Source of the DNA: Chlorops oryzae
Taxonomy: Eukaryota > Arthropoda > Insecta > Diptera > Chloropidae
Assembly (NCBI GenBank): GCA_020466095.1
Contig: CM035808.1
Coordinates: 40,477,499-40,541,498 of the forward strand
DNA: 64,000 bases
Direction: 5' to 3'
A model generated the notes under the pieces. It saw only the letters and a list, made by a program, of their open reading frames with translations, did not search any database and was not told the origin of the DNA. Position numbers and translations under genes: made by a program. This document shows, one piece after another, positions 22,438 to 35,700 of this stretch. Position 1 is the first letter of the stretch. Each line of letters starts with the position of its first letter.

Positions 22438-25400
22438 AAAGCTTAAAGTGAGGGGGGAAATCGTAAACGGAAATTTAATAAGCCAAGAGTTCATTGTAAT
22501 CAACATAAAATAGTTTCTTAGTAAGCAATTCTTTATTTTTCATGACTCAAAATGAAAACGTGCAAAAAGGGCAGACAATCAACATAAATTTATTTTTATT
22601 TCTAGCATATTGAATGCTAAGAATTTAGACTTGGACATATTTCATTCGGGGATTTTATTTTTTATTTTTTTACTTTGCTGTTTAAGTTATATTATTGTTA
22701 TTCGTGGTGGTTTTTTGTTGTTGTTTGAGTTACATTTTCGATCTCAAAATGTTTTATTTGTATAGATTTGAAACAGAAAAAATTTTGTCTTTGTCATTAT
22801 TGTTAACCAATCACCTCCAATCGACCTATATTTAGGGCACCTTCAGCTCGATTCTAAATATTCCCAAGAGTTTTTTTTTTGCAGTGAATTTGAAAAAAAA
22901 TATATCTTCATTTTCTAAACACTGCACATTGGGGTTTTTTCCATTTTTTGTGGCATAAACTTATAACTTTTTTATTTAAGCAGCTAGAAATCTGAAATTT
23001 TCACTATGGATAGTTAGTTTGATTACCTTTGTTAATTTCTAGAATGGGCTTGATCGGATCATTTTTTCGGGTACCTCCAGTACTAGGGTCTGTTCCTAGA
23101 TAACAAATTGCAGTAAAATCTTGAATTTTTGAGATATTTGCATGAAATTTGATATATGAGCTGACTTTGAGGCCCCAAATGTCATTTTAAAATTTAAAAA
23201 AGGGGCGTGGCCCAAGAGCTGTGTTGGAAAAATAACACCTACACCCACAATTGCTAAAAGAATTGAACGAGAGTCGGCTTATGAGTTTCCACCGTGCTCA
23301 TAAGCGCCCTCTGGATAAAATTTTTTGGTCGGCGTGGTCTATGGTCCACTTATACAAAAAATAGTTTTTCCCTCTATCGATAGTTTTGAATTGAATAATG
23401 AGGAATAAACAGACTATATATACAAATTTAACATGTTTTGCTTTTCGATTTTTCATAAGATGAAGTTTGTAAATTATTATATAAAAACGCAAATCATTTT
23501 AAATTTTCTTTATATAGAATTTCCTGCTCTACATCACTGTACCTACCTCTTTCTCTTGATATCTCTTGGAAAAAAGTTCTAGCTTTTCAAACCTGAGAAA
23601 TTTTTTTTCCACCCCATGTTTTAACTTCTATCGGAAAACCCTATTTTTTGTCTAACTAAAATAAATTTTTCTTACATATTTATATGCACGTCAAAAATAC
23701 ATACCATAAGCTTGAATTTCCATTGCCTAGTTTTTTTTTAGACAAACGTCTTTACTTTTTATGCTTATTTGAATTGGAACAAAAACTCAGTGCTTTCGAC
23801 AGAGAAAATTTAATAAAAACAAACTTGGACTTCATCAGCTGATAAAACTAACGGTTAATCGCATAAGGGAAATAAAAACCACTATTTTACTATAGTCGGA
23901 GTTTCTAAATTATGAAAATATTGTTGCCACCTTTTATTTTTATACTTTATAAATAAGGTTAATGCCAGAAAATCGGACTTTTTCCCCAATGTGCACTGGT
24001 GGAGAGTTTCGTAACGCTCGTCATAGAGTTAATATAGGACTCATTTTCGTCCGGGCCGGGCTCAACGTTTGAATATTTTCGCCATTTCGATTTTTTGCTG
24101 ACGCCGGTCATATAAAACGGGATATTAAACAATCAATTTACTGAGTCGGAAGAGTGTCAAGGAGGAATATAAGTACTCAATGGCACTCAAATCGCACTAG
24201 AGCTTACAATCGAATTGTTCTTGGCGGCGGCCGTTTTGCTCCATTGCCTGGTTTCCGTCTGAGGGCGGCGGTGAAGGGGCAATTACGCATTCATTCGTAC
24301 TCCTATCAGTGTCTGACGTCGGTCATTAAAACGAATATTCGTCATTGCTTAATAATTTAACTGGCATATGTGGAGCTCATTGTGTCCCAGCCAGTACCAC
24401 TAGAGCCAAAAAAATAAAAATAAAAATAAAAAAATAAACACAGGTGGAAATGAATACCAAGGCAACAAGAACTTCGAGCATTTTCAAGCTGCCTATTTGA
24501 TGTATTTTTCTCCAACAATATTTTTCAAATTTTGAAGGCTCAAAGTGGTTAAAGAGAACTCAAAAGTAGAGAACATACACATGTTATTGTGTTAACATTT
24601 TAGGCTTTACAGAACATTATTTCAAAATAGGATGCTGAGATTTCGAAGTGAGATTCTATCTTGAGATTTTGAAATGGCGACAATCCGCAGCCAACCAAAA
24701 GACAGGAACTCTAAATGAGCGTTTTTTCGGGAGAAAAGAGCAGGGAGACTAATATGGATAAAGCGTAGGTACTTTTTGGGATCTCAAAATTTATTTTTCA
24801 TGATTGCTAAAATGCTCCTTAAGAGTCTGTTTGGACTGCCTTTCAGATATAAATTTTTTTTAAATGATCGTTTCGTCTCCCTAAATGTTCCTAGTCGTTC
24901 TTTCTTTGACCCTTTGGTAAGAGCACGACTTCGAATAGTTCCGTTAGGAGTCCTTTTACACACTTTTTCGGTTAAAACAAAATTTATTTCGTGTAATTAT
25001 TTTCTTATTTTGAAGCAGAAATGGCTCAAAAAGCAAAGTAAAAAATAAATTTTACAATTTTTGGTTGATCAAAAAGTTTCCGAAATTTTAAAATTTTAAG
25101 ACAATTTGTATTAGTATATCAAAATTATTAAAAATTTCTTTTAATTAAATAATAATACCTACAATAATAATAAAAAATTCAATCATTTGAAGATAAGATG
25201 ATTCGATTTAAAAAATACTTTTTTTTGGATGGGAAGTAATGGGTTAATGGTAATACTTTTTCGCAAGTTCAAAGTTTCGTTGAATGGGGTGAATTTCTAG
25301 ACTCTTTCGAATTAGATGAACATCCGGCAAAGACACTTCGTTAGACCTGCAGAAAAAAAAGCGATTTTTAAAAAATCATATCTCAATGTTCAAGGTCTGG

Positions 25401-26573
25401 CTTAACCGATTTTCTACCGACAACAACAAAAAGACATTAACTTTGTTCGAAAGTTGAACAGCCGGTAGAAAATGGATTAACATAGCTTCCGTTTTTGGTC
25501 CACGTCTCATTTCAAGATGTCTGAAAGAAACTCCGACTTTTTGTGGAATTCTCAGCTAGGCATTTGTCACTAGCGGGCCTTTTGTATCTTGATTGCTCAT
25601 TCGATTTATATTAATTTATTCAGTATTATAAGCTGTCCAGACTGATTGAACCCTTAGAACTGCTTTTTTTTTTTTTTATAAATATCAAAGCAAAATAAAA
25701 TTAATTTATGCATTTCGAATTTCACAAGAGAGTTCAATCGATATAAATGAATATGAATAAGAATTTATCTTATAATTAATTTATATGAAACGAATATATT
25801 TTTTATTAATTTATTTAATTTTTAATTTGATATTATTATCGAAAACATGTTTTTCATTATAATAAAAAATACAGGTTTCGAATAAAATATCGTAAGCAAT
25901 TTAGATTGCACTTAATTTTTTGAAAGCAATAATAATTATGATAAAATATCCGAAAATTTATTGATTAGCTGTCAAAAATCGCTTAAGGAATTAAAAAAAA
26001 ACTTTCGTGTCGTTCTTTCAACACTCTTTTCAATTTAAAAGAAATATAATGGAGATATAATGGAGGTTGTCCGAAGAGAAAAAAAGAGTAAGAGAATTTG
26101 CAGTAATAATATCAAAGCCAATTTTTAACCCTACGATGGTATCAGGGGTGCCCCAACAGCCAACACGAACAATCATGAATTGCATTTTAGTAGTTCTCCA
26201 TTGATCTCATGAAGAGTGTTCTTTTAGTTTATTTCGAAAATAAAACGTTTTATTTTTCATTGAACAATCGTTTTTCATTCAGTTTTTTTTTTTTTATCAT
26301 GGGGTGACTTGGTAACTGTACGATCATTTAAATCATGTTACCATCGTAAAGTTAAAAAATACAATTTTGACAAAGAATATCCAATTCCAAAGTCTACATT
26401 GAAGCTTTGTGTCATACTATTTCTTGTTCGACACGTCAAAGTTTTTTTTTATAAGTCAGCGGTACATAAAAGCACAAATATATGACACATGAAAGACAAT
26501 CGATGACATTCTGACAAAAAAAAGTATTTAATTTAGAAGGCATATAATTAAAAAATCACGAATGTATATAATA
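22438..26573. other. AT-rich DNA with one family A fragment
   Basis: Apart from 23046-23280 no transposon end or coding-like frame is evident. Short open frames (for example 90 codons at 24776) have no recognisable domain. Confidence 0.3.
23046..23280 (-). repeat. internal fragment of DINE-1/HINE-like family A
   Basis: It contains the family's core GATCGGATCATTTTTTCGGG, GTACCTCCAGTACTAGGGTC and GGGGCGTGGCCC, but neither end is present. Confidence 0.6.
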
Positions 26574-27750
26574 AACAAGTAAGGGTGTTATAGTCAGGCG
26601 AGCCTGACAATAGAATACCCGACACAGACACTTATGTTCGAATAATTTTTAATATCAGGAGTTGTTTAAGGCCATTTGGGGGCCCCATATACCGACTTTT
26701 GTTTAATTTCTTTATAAAAACCGCCCATTTGCCACGCCCAATTTTTCAATTTTTTTGGGATTCTAATCGGACCCCTATATATACGCTTAAATTTTAAGTT
26801 TCATTGAAATATTTCAATAAAGTCCGCTTTTGAGGCATTTTTGGGATTTTTGTGACAGACCCTAGTACTAGAGGTACCCTTAATAATGGTTCTATCGAAA
26901 AAATTTTTGGGGAGGACGTTACTGGCTATCAAGGAAGCATACGTGCCAACTTTCGTTCAAGTCCCATTTGTATTTCGGGTGTAGGAGACAATTTTCGAAA
27001 AACGCCCTTATGCCACGCCCACTTTTCAAATTTTTTGAAATCATATTACTTGCCTTTAAACATGTTCAAATACCAAGTTTCATCAAAATATCTTGAAAAA
27101 CTCAGGTTTTAGAGCAGTTTTTGTGATTTTCATAACAGACCCTAGTACTGGAGGTACCCCTAAAAATGGTCAAAACGGGTCCATTCTCGAAGTTCCTCTT
27201 ACTCATGTCATGTATGGACAGCGACAAATCAACGGACACAAAATTTGGTCGATGACGAGGGACGCACAGGGAAAAGACAAAAACGCACCCATACATCCTC
27301 GAACGTTCAGTGGCGTACCGAGATATTTCGGCACCCGGGGAACGATGGGGGCACAATGTAGGAAATTCCGCCCCCAACCGGCCAACCAGAAGCCCGAGGC
27401 GGCTTCCCCTTTCCCCCCTCCCCTATCACTACGCAACATCCGATCGGGTCCATTCTCGAACTTGTTCTTACTCATGTCCCCGTGAGCACGCATACCAAAT
27501 TTTGTCAAGATAGCTCAACTCCTTCGATAAGATAACTGTATACAGACAGACGGACAGACAGACAGACGGACAGACGGACAGACGGACAGACAGACAGACG
27601 GACAGACGGACATGTCTAAATCGAATCTCCTGGTGACGCTGATCATTTCTATATACATTTTGTATGGTCTATCTCGACTGGTTCTGGGTGTTACACACAA
27701 CCCAACAAGCGCAATATACCCTCGACACAGAGTGTGTCGGGTATAAAAAG
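26574..27750 (+). mobile_element. DINE-1/HINE-like family A, long copy
   Basis: Starts AACAAGTAAGGGTGTTATAG, then the palindrome GTCAGGCGAGCCTGAC and ATACCCGACACA. It ends with the hairpin CGACACAGAGTGTGTCG and GGGTATAAAAAG. ATACCCGACACA is thus a subterminal inverted repeat. A (CAGACGGA)n microsatellite lies at 27541-27610. The interior block 27145-27437 is identical to 40604-40896. There is no coding capacity. Confidence 0.75.
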
Positions 27751-28539
27751 AACAGCTTTTTCTAATTCACCGAATACTTTGAGAAACTTAGAACACGATG
27801 GACAGAGAAATCTCTTCCTGATCTCTTAAATTTCTAGTTTCCAAGCAATCAAAGAGTTGTGACTTTTGTTGAAGCTCTAACCTTTTTACTCTTATAAGTT
27901 AATAAAAATAAAAAAATAAAATTTAAAGTATCAACTGCAAAAAAAAAACGCTGATTCTAGAGAAAAACAAGAAATTAAAATCAAAACATTTTTTAATTAG
28001 CTAGAAAACGGAAATTAATTAAATTCACAATTCAGTTGATTTCCCCAAAATATTAATACCAAACTTGTTAGCTCAAATGTTGACACTTGCCTGTTTTTCT
28101 CAACTATTGAGCGGTATGTCATAAATATATTTTTTATAGTCCACGTTTAAGCGCGAAAATAAATGATGGAAAAGAAAGAGAAATAGATACTAACTGTGGC
28201 CTTCTCCCTTTTTCCATAAGTCACTCAATACCAAATGATTCAAATTGCTTCAAAAGTACTTTTTGATTGCATATAAAGACCGACTCAGGTACATGGAACA
28301 CTTTTATGTGAAAAATTTGCCTAATCGTATTGAACACGCAACGTAAAAATGTCCGTCCATTGCCCGTAAAATAGATTTTGGGATATTGCTTTTGTGAAAT
28401 TGTACAGCATTAAATGGCCTGTCTAAGGCACTTCGGAAACAACCCGAAACAGGAGGTTTCATTATTCCCATACAGGATATATAGTACTTGTAATGGAAAA
28501 TCTAGAAAGGTAGGCTAAAGGTGGTTGTGATAACGATTG

Positions 28540-29115
28540 CGATCAGCCATTATGAATCGTCGTAATTGTGATAATGATGATGAAAATAATGGCAATGTTG
28601 GTGATAATAATCTTAATGATTATGATAGTGATCACGATGATTAAAATGATGATGATCATTATTAAAATTATGATCATTACGATGATTATCATTATGTTGG
28701 TGATCATGATGACTATGATGTGTATTATTATAATGATAATGATCATAATGATTTTGATGATGATGTTATTGATGATGATTTTGATGATGACGATGATGTT
28801 GTTGATTATGGATATGTTGATGAAAATGTTTATGATAACGGTGGCTATGATAATAGTGATTAACATGTTGATCATGATTATTGTAATTGAAATGATAAGC
28901 ATGAGTATTAAGTATGAATATAATGACAACGATGATATTGATGATTATGAATCATAACTTACTTATATCATAATGAAATTTTTGATGATGATAATCATTA
29001 TTATAATTTTGATCATAATGATAATAATGATTAACATAATGATGATGATCATTATCATCCTTTCGATCATGATAATGATGATGCTGATGTTGATGATTTT
29101 CATTATGATGATGAT
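28540..29115. repeat. degenerate (GAT/ATG)n low-complexity tract, part 1
   Basis: A long GATGAT/AATGAT-biased tract with interspersed GATCAT palindromes. It is open in several frames on both strands only because of its composition (Met/Ile-rich), not because it is coding. Confidence 0.8.
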
Positions 29116-29743
29116 TAGGGCAACCAGAAATATGCCAAAAAAAATATGCCAATTTGGCATAATATATGCTAGCACATATGCCAACGTTATATGCCACTTT
29201 CAAATTTTTTTATTCAGCTTCAGCCAAAGCAAAGTGTATAAGTTGAAAGGCAACGCAACTTTTAAAAAAGTTGCCTACCATAATAACCACCTTAGACATG
29301 CCCGTCCGTCCGTCTGTGGCCGGATCTCCCCTTAAGCTCCTGAACCAATAAGGTCGAAACTCTCCATTTTCTTCCGCAAAATCCTTCAACTTCCAAATCG
29401 ATATATGCTTCCTTTTGGACATTTTTCCTAGCGACTATTAGGACTAAATTCCAATTAATGATTCGAAATCCAACACGGTCTACAAAATTTAAAATATGTT
29501 ATTTGTGCGTGCCTACTTGTTTAAAATACTGTTTTAATAAGTGTAAAATAAAATTTCATTTGCCTATTAAATCGTTTGGAGAAAACTAAAATTGAAAATA
29601 TGCCAAATCATAACATATGCCAAATTTCAAAAATATGTACGGTTCAAATGATATATTTGCGAAAGCTTAGCTCAAATCTGTTTTCCGTTTCCAAAACAAA
29701 TAACGAGAAAAAGATATGCCAAACCATATTTTTGGTTGCCCTA
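29116..29743. mobile_element. hAT-like element with ATATGCC subterminal repeats
   Basis: The inverted ends are TAGGGCAACCA[G/A]AAATATG (19 bp, one mismatch). ATGATGAT flanks both sides, a possible 8-bp duplication, although the surrounding repeat makes this ambiguous. ATATGCC recurs many times near both ends (for example 29129-29194 and 29598-29720), like transposase-binding repeats of hAT elements. It is 628 bp with no transposase. Confidence 0.65.
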
Positions 29744-29905
29744 ATGATGATGAATTGAATATATCGATGATGATAATGATAATTAACACAATGATTCTGA
29801 TGATGATAATAATGATAATTTTGATGATTATTATGATGATGATCATCACTATGAATATGTGATCATCATTATGATTGTGTGATCATCATTATGATGAAGG
29901 CTGAT
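29744..29905. repeat. degenerate (GAT/ATG)n tract, part 2
   Basis: Continuation of the tract at 28540-29115, split by the hAT-like insertion. Confidence 0.8.
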
Positions 29906-31773
29906 GATGTTCCGCTGCGTTCCATGCCGCTAAATACTGATCTTTAATACTGTGACTGTCACTAAGGCAAGATTTAAAAAAAAAAATTTTTTTTCATATA
30001 ACAACTACACTCGCACTTTGATCCGCAAATGGATCTAATTAAAATTCAATAATTAAAATTTCCATCGAATTCTTTGAGTAGCGATTCCGAATCGAATTCA
30101 TTCAAACGAATCCATTTACATAAATGTTTCCCAATGTTTAATAAAGTTGACAGTTCAGTTTGATTAATTCTCCCACATTGAATTCAATTTGAAAATGGTT
30201 GAATTTTTTAAAAAAGCAAACCAAAAAATAAACCATAATTTCATATGAGTTTTCACAAATAGAACAAGAACAGCGAAATTATGAAGGAGTCCAATCACTT
30301 TTGATTTTCTTATTTATAGAATGGCTCAATTGAGAATGTCTTCGACTGTGACAAAATTATTATGTGTGATTTATCATTCATCTGTTTTGAGGAGAAAACA
30401 TTTGTCTGGCAACGCATTACCACCGCAGTCGCCAAATTTGTTCTTTGACTCCAGTCGAAAATTGTTCAATGCCAATAACAGAAAGATTCTTTTAAATGAT
30501 AATTTGTATTACCAATTTGCAAAAGCCTCGTTTCTATGGGACGATTTCTCAGCTAAATATAATTAGAGGGGGTTTTCCAGAATTCTTTCTCCAATTTCAC
30601 TTTTTATTCAAGTGTTCAATTTTTTACGCCATTGCTAATTGTTTTCTTTGTCTTTTGATTATTGCTAACAGATTTCCTTTAGAGTTTTTATTGAGAACAT
30701 AGAAAGTCTTAAGATATCAGACTATTCTGATGTAGATTGAAAGAAAATTGCAATTTGCTTATTAAGAAATTCATATTATTTTTGTTTAGAAGTGTAAAAA
30801 TAGGGATGGGTTGAAAAGATCGATGCATGTTTTTGACACATCGCTAGAAAATGTTTAAGTGATATTTTTAATACCGCTATATTGCAAGCCTTACTAAACA
30901 TCCTTCATCGAAATACGATACTTTTGGAGCATCCCCATAGCCATTCAAATGTATAAATAAAATCCACTGATGAAGCAAAAACTTCTCAATTCCACATGTC
31001 CCGTACCTTTACGCATTTATAGACATATGAGCATTTCCGCTCATAGTATTTTTTTTTCGTACGTTCACGACCGCGTGGGTTTACGGATTAGCCAGGGTCC
31101 GAACTACCGAGGATCAACTGTAAATTTCTACTAAGAAGAACCGCATTTTTTGACTCCAATGAAAGAGGGAGATTAAGAGGGAAACAACCTCAAAATCTGA
31201 ATATAAAAAATTCATAATGAGAATATATCGTCATTCCAACTTGAAATATTTAAACTTTCTAATGCTTGGCTTTGAATATCGCAGGAATTCCTGCAAACGT
31301 TCAACACATGCACACATATGGAAACAGATTCAATCAAAAGCGCAGTTGATTGTAACTGGCACCATATGATTGTGCGAGTTGAATTTTATGCAAGCATTCT
31401 CGCGCCATTGGAAACCAGGCATTATTGGTATTGAATTCATATTTTTATTTCAATAAATACAAGGTAATAAAAACAAACATTCAAGATAATAATCAAAATA
31501 CCGGTTTTTTTTTAAATCAAATGTATTCAAATCGATATGTTGTCTGACCATAATTAGCGATATATAAATGATTACATATAAACATTAGTTTATTTGGGTG
31601 ATCTTTTCGCGCCACAGTGTCTTGGAAGCTGCGAAAAAAAAAAATAAAAAATTTTTATTTAATGAAAAAACCTGAAAAGTAATTTTCAACTTTTTTTTAA
31701 TTTGATTATTTTATTATGAATATTCAGTTCTAATTTCTTTTATTTTCATGTGCTTTCATCATTTCTATTTTAG
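29906..31773. other. AT-rich DNA upstream of the first gce coding exon
   Basis: It is probably intronic (the exon at 31774 begins after a splice acceptor). A pogo-like end TACAGTTGATCCTCGGTAGT is visible in reverse at about 31069-31122 without a partner. An 81-codon frame at 30321-30566 has no recognisable domain. Confidence 0.3.
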
Positions 31774-32751
31774 AAAAATTAATGATTCGTGGAAGTAGAA
31801 TATGGATACGCTGAGTACGCACATCGATGGAAGTGGCTCCATAGCAATGGATACATCGGAAGAGCACAGTGAAAAGACGTCAGCGGCTTCTGACGAAGAA
31901 GACATTAAATTGAACATTCCATATTACGAGGATATCGATGGCAATGAAGATATTAAGTATCAGCAGCAGCTAAAACTGAATCAACAACAGCAGCAACTCC
32001 ATCAGCAGCATCATCAGCAACAACAGGGACAACAGCAATCGATAAGTGGAAATTACGATTTATTGAATCAAAATCAAGGCAATAGCCCCGTCATTGATGA
32101 TCCCAATCAAATGAACTATACAAATTGGGATAACGATGATGTCTACACCGATGATAATGGATCGCGTTTCGGTTCCGAGTATTCAGCTCAATCGACAAGT
32201 GAAAGTCCGAATTTATACCCGCCGCAAACTGGTTCACAATATTACTATGGTGACCCGAATGAGATCGATATTAAGTATCCACCCAGTGAATTGATGTTGC
32301 ACCCACCCTCACGACATAGTTCATTAAATATCGAAATGCAACAACAACAACAGCAACAACAACAAGCGCAGCAACAGCACCATCAACCAGAACAGCAATC
32401 AACACGACGTCATTTACAGTCATTATCACCACCGCATTTAGAAAATACGGCACCGCCAGCTCAACATCATCGTCACCAGCAGCAACCGCAGCAACATCAT
32501 CCATATCATCATCATCATCCACAATATGGTGGTATGGATAGCAGTGGAACCGGCGGAACAAGTACCGCTGCACCACCATATCAGAATCATCCACCACAAG
32601 TTGATTATCAGCATCATCCGAATATGTGGTACCCGAATGCACCCTACGGCTCAAGCAGATACAACAACTTCGATCCCCACCGTTATGCCTATCATTGTAA
32701 TGTCGTTTATGGGAATGACCCGATGATCGATATGCTGCAATTGTCAAACAG
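31774..32751 (+). CDS. gce: gce coding exon 1 (N-terminal, Gln/His-rich)
   Basis: The acceptor TCTATTTTAG ends at 31773. The likely start ATG is at 31802, and the 28 nt before it are 5'UTR. The exon encodes 316 residues beginning MDTLSTHIDG, with acidic patches and CAG/CAA- and CAT/CAC-encoded Gln and His tracts. The donor CAG|GTAGGT follows 32751. It ends in phase 2 (AG), completed to Ser by the next exon. A short overlapping upstream frame begins at 31782. Confidence 0.88.
31782..31814 (+). promoter_or_regulatory. short uORF overlapping the gce start
   Basis: ATG at 31782 opens a 10-codon frame ending with TGA at 31812-31814, overlapping the main ATG (31802) in a different frame. If this 5'UTR segment is used, it would be expected to damp translation of the receptor. 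Confidence 0.4.
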
Positions 32752-35700
32752 GTAGGTGAGAGAATTTTAAGAAAGAATTTATCAAAGCGGCTTTCGGTCG
32801 CAAAATTATTGCATTTCCCGTATGTGCATAAAAGTAGGCGTGGCTATTTTCAAACCGTCTTATTTCACAGTCATAAATCCTAAGAGAACCGAATGTCAAA
32901 AATCATTCTCAAAATTGTTTTGGCTTAACCTAATCCCCCTATACTCAGGCACCCCGCATACCCTACATCCATGCTTAACCGATTATAACATCCTTAACTA
33001 TTTTTTTGAATACCCAGCCTAATCAGGGTAGGTATATTTAAGGGTCTTCTCTTAAACGTGAAAAGATCGAAAGTTTTGATACGAAACTTCCTTCATTAAT
33101 TTCTAAGCCTTCTTGCTCTTCGAGTTTTCGAAGTTTTCGAGGGAAAAACCTACAGGTTTAAGAGAACCCCTTTCATTTTTGTGCGTATCTTGTAACAATT
33201 AGAACTAAGCTCCATAGGTTTAGACAAATATATATATATATATATATATTCTTGATCAGGATCGTAAACTGAATCGATTTAGACATTCCCATCCGTCCAA
33301 CTGTCCGTCCGTCTGTGGTCGAATCTCTTTACAAACGACTGGACCGATCACGTCAATATTCGTCACACAGCTGTATCAAGCCCCGAGTATGGTCCTAAGT
33401 GAAAATAATGAAAATATCCGCCCACTTCAATGCCCAAAAATTTACAACTTTCGTGACTTCTGAAGTAAAAGGCGTAGAAGTTTCAAATTCGAAACAAAGG
33501 CCGGCCTACTCCAAAGTCCACAAACATTAATTTTGTTCACCTTCTGTACGGAAAGGCAAAAACTTAGTGCCTCAATATTTTCGGCACGCTGAGTATATCA
33601 AAGTCGGTCTTAATGGACTTAAGCTTTCTTACTTCTTTAAATAGAAAACTGTTGCAAAACTTTTTCGAAAAACTTTTCTCTCAACATGGCGGATTTTTCT
33701 CATCCAACATTTTAATTTTTTAGCAACAATCATTAATTTTATATGACTAAACAAAAAAAAAAAAAATTGAAAAAAGGAAAGCAACAAAAATTACAATAAC
33801 AAAAAGTTTTCATTCTGAATGAAATTTATGCATATCTATGTATGTATGTATTTGCTGTTGTGTGCGCATGGCAAGCCATTCTACGTCTTCCTATCAGTGG
33901 TCGCCTTCACTTTCGAAGCACGTGTCAACGTAATTCCTCATTGGAATCCCCAAGGATATCTGTCAATGGTGAACAAATAATAATTTCGTTCAAAAATAAA
34001 AAATCTAACGTCTTCGAAATCGCCGCACGCTGAGCGGCCTCAAGTAGACCGGTTTGAATTTTTTATACCCGACACACTCTGTGTCGAGGGTATATTGCGT
34101 TTGTGTGGTTGTGTGTAACACCCAGGATCAGTCGAGATAGACCATACAAAATGTATATAGAAATGATCAGCGTCACCAGGAGATTCGATTTAGTCATGTC
34201 CGTCCGTCTGTCTGTCTGTATACAGTTTTCTTATAGAAAGAGTTCAGATACCGTGACGAAATTCGCTATGCGTGCTCACGAGGACATGAGTAAGAACAAA
34301 ATCGAGATTTCATCTGATCGGACCATTTTTAGGGGTACCTCCAGTACTAGGGTCTGTCACAAAAATCACAAAAACTGCCCCAAAATCTGACTTTTTCGAA
34401 ATATTTGAATGAAGCTTAGAATTTGAGCGTATATTTAAGAATTCAAAAAAAAAAAACGGAAAATTGGGCGTGGCACAGCGGTGGTGTTTATAAGGAAATT
34501 GAATAAAAGTCGGTATATTGGGCCCCCTTACGGCCTTAAAAACCTCTTGAATATTCTTTCTTAGTGGTCCTGTTTTTTGGGCGCGTTATAAAAATTATTT
34601 AAACATGTGTGTCTGTGTCGGATATTTTACTCGTATTGTCAGGCTCGCCTGACTATAACACCTTTACTTGTTTTTTTTATTCATTTATTATTTTTTTCTG
34701 AGTAGGACTCATAAAATTAGTAACTATTGAGTGTCAAGAATAATCAAAAAGTGTGACGTCTTTCCTTTAATCGTGAGTCTTTAGTTTACCACAAAGGATT
34801 TTTTGTTGTTTCCGTTGTTGTTGTTGTTGTTGGATTTATTTTCGTTTCTGTTTTTAGATAATTCGACAACGGAATTGTTGATTCTGTGGGATGATATTTC
34901 GCAAAATCTTTCAATGCAGGCCATATATTACTATATGTGGCACTCCCAACAACAACCGAATTAGTGATGCTAGAATGTTTTGAGTACTCACTCAATTTTG
35001 TAACTAAGCATTCTTCCGTTGAAATTTTTTAATGTTTTCTTTTTAGTATACAACCTTTTAGGTTTTTGATGAAAGATTATGCAATACTGTGCCCTGTTCA
35101 AGAGAGGAGTTCGAAAAATAAGTAGTTTTTGTATTCATTTTAGCATGATTTGTTATAAGTACTTGAGCCATTAGTTTGGTATCGAGCTAGAATTTTTGCT
35201 ACATCACTGAAAAGTTCATATCAGCTGTCCTGTTTTGTAAACAAACATTCGGTAATATTCGACGCATGAGTGCTCTTCTTTAGCGTTGTTGAAGAACAAA
35301 AGGAAAATTTCACGTAAAGATTTTTGATATTATATAAAAACCATATTTTAGTCGAAAAAAATGAGTTTTAACAAAAAATATTTGACGAACACTTATACAT
35401 GTACATGAGTTATACCAAACATTTTGGTACATGTTACAAGCTTTGAAAAGATTTGTTAGACCGGACCCGGAATTTCTCGGGGGCGTGCTACGTTTTTGAT
35501 TTTGCCATAAGAATGCATGCAACGGGGGCCTACTTCAACTCAACAAGCATAGTTGTTGTAGAGTGCCACATATAGTAATATATGATGCAGGCGGTGTTTG
35601 TAAACATCATACAATGCTGTGCTGTGCGTTTGTGTGTATGGTAATATGTTAGTGTGTGTATGTGTGTGCTACTTTTTGCATAAACCGTTGAAGCGACCTG

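Noticed and set aside
27093..27508. Open frames of 90-130 codons, repeated at 40525-40995
   Set aside because: They coincide with the repeated 293-bp block in HINE-like elements, on both strands; no transposase or other domain is visible.
28543..29203. Several 70-130-codon Met/Ile-rich open frames on both strands
   Set aside because: They are by-products of the GAT/ATG low-complexity tract; all frames are open because stop codons are rare in this repeat.
31069..31122. Complete pogo-like element
   Set aside because: Only one end (TACAGTTGATCCTCGG, inverted) is visible; no partner end was found within reach.
32271..32747. 158-codon frame on the - strand
   Set aside because: It is the antisense shadow of gce exon 1 (Gln/His repeats read as Val/Asp).
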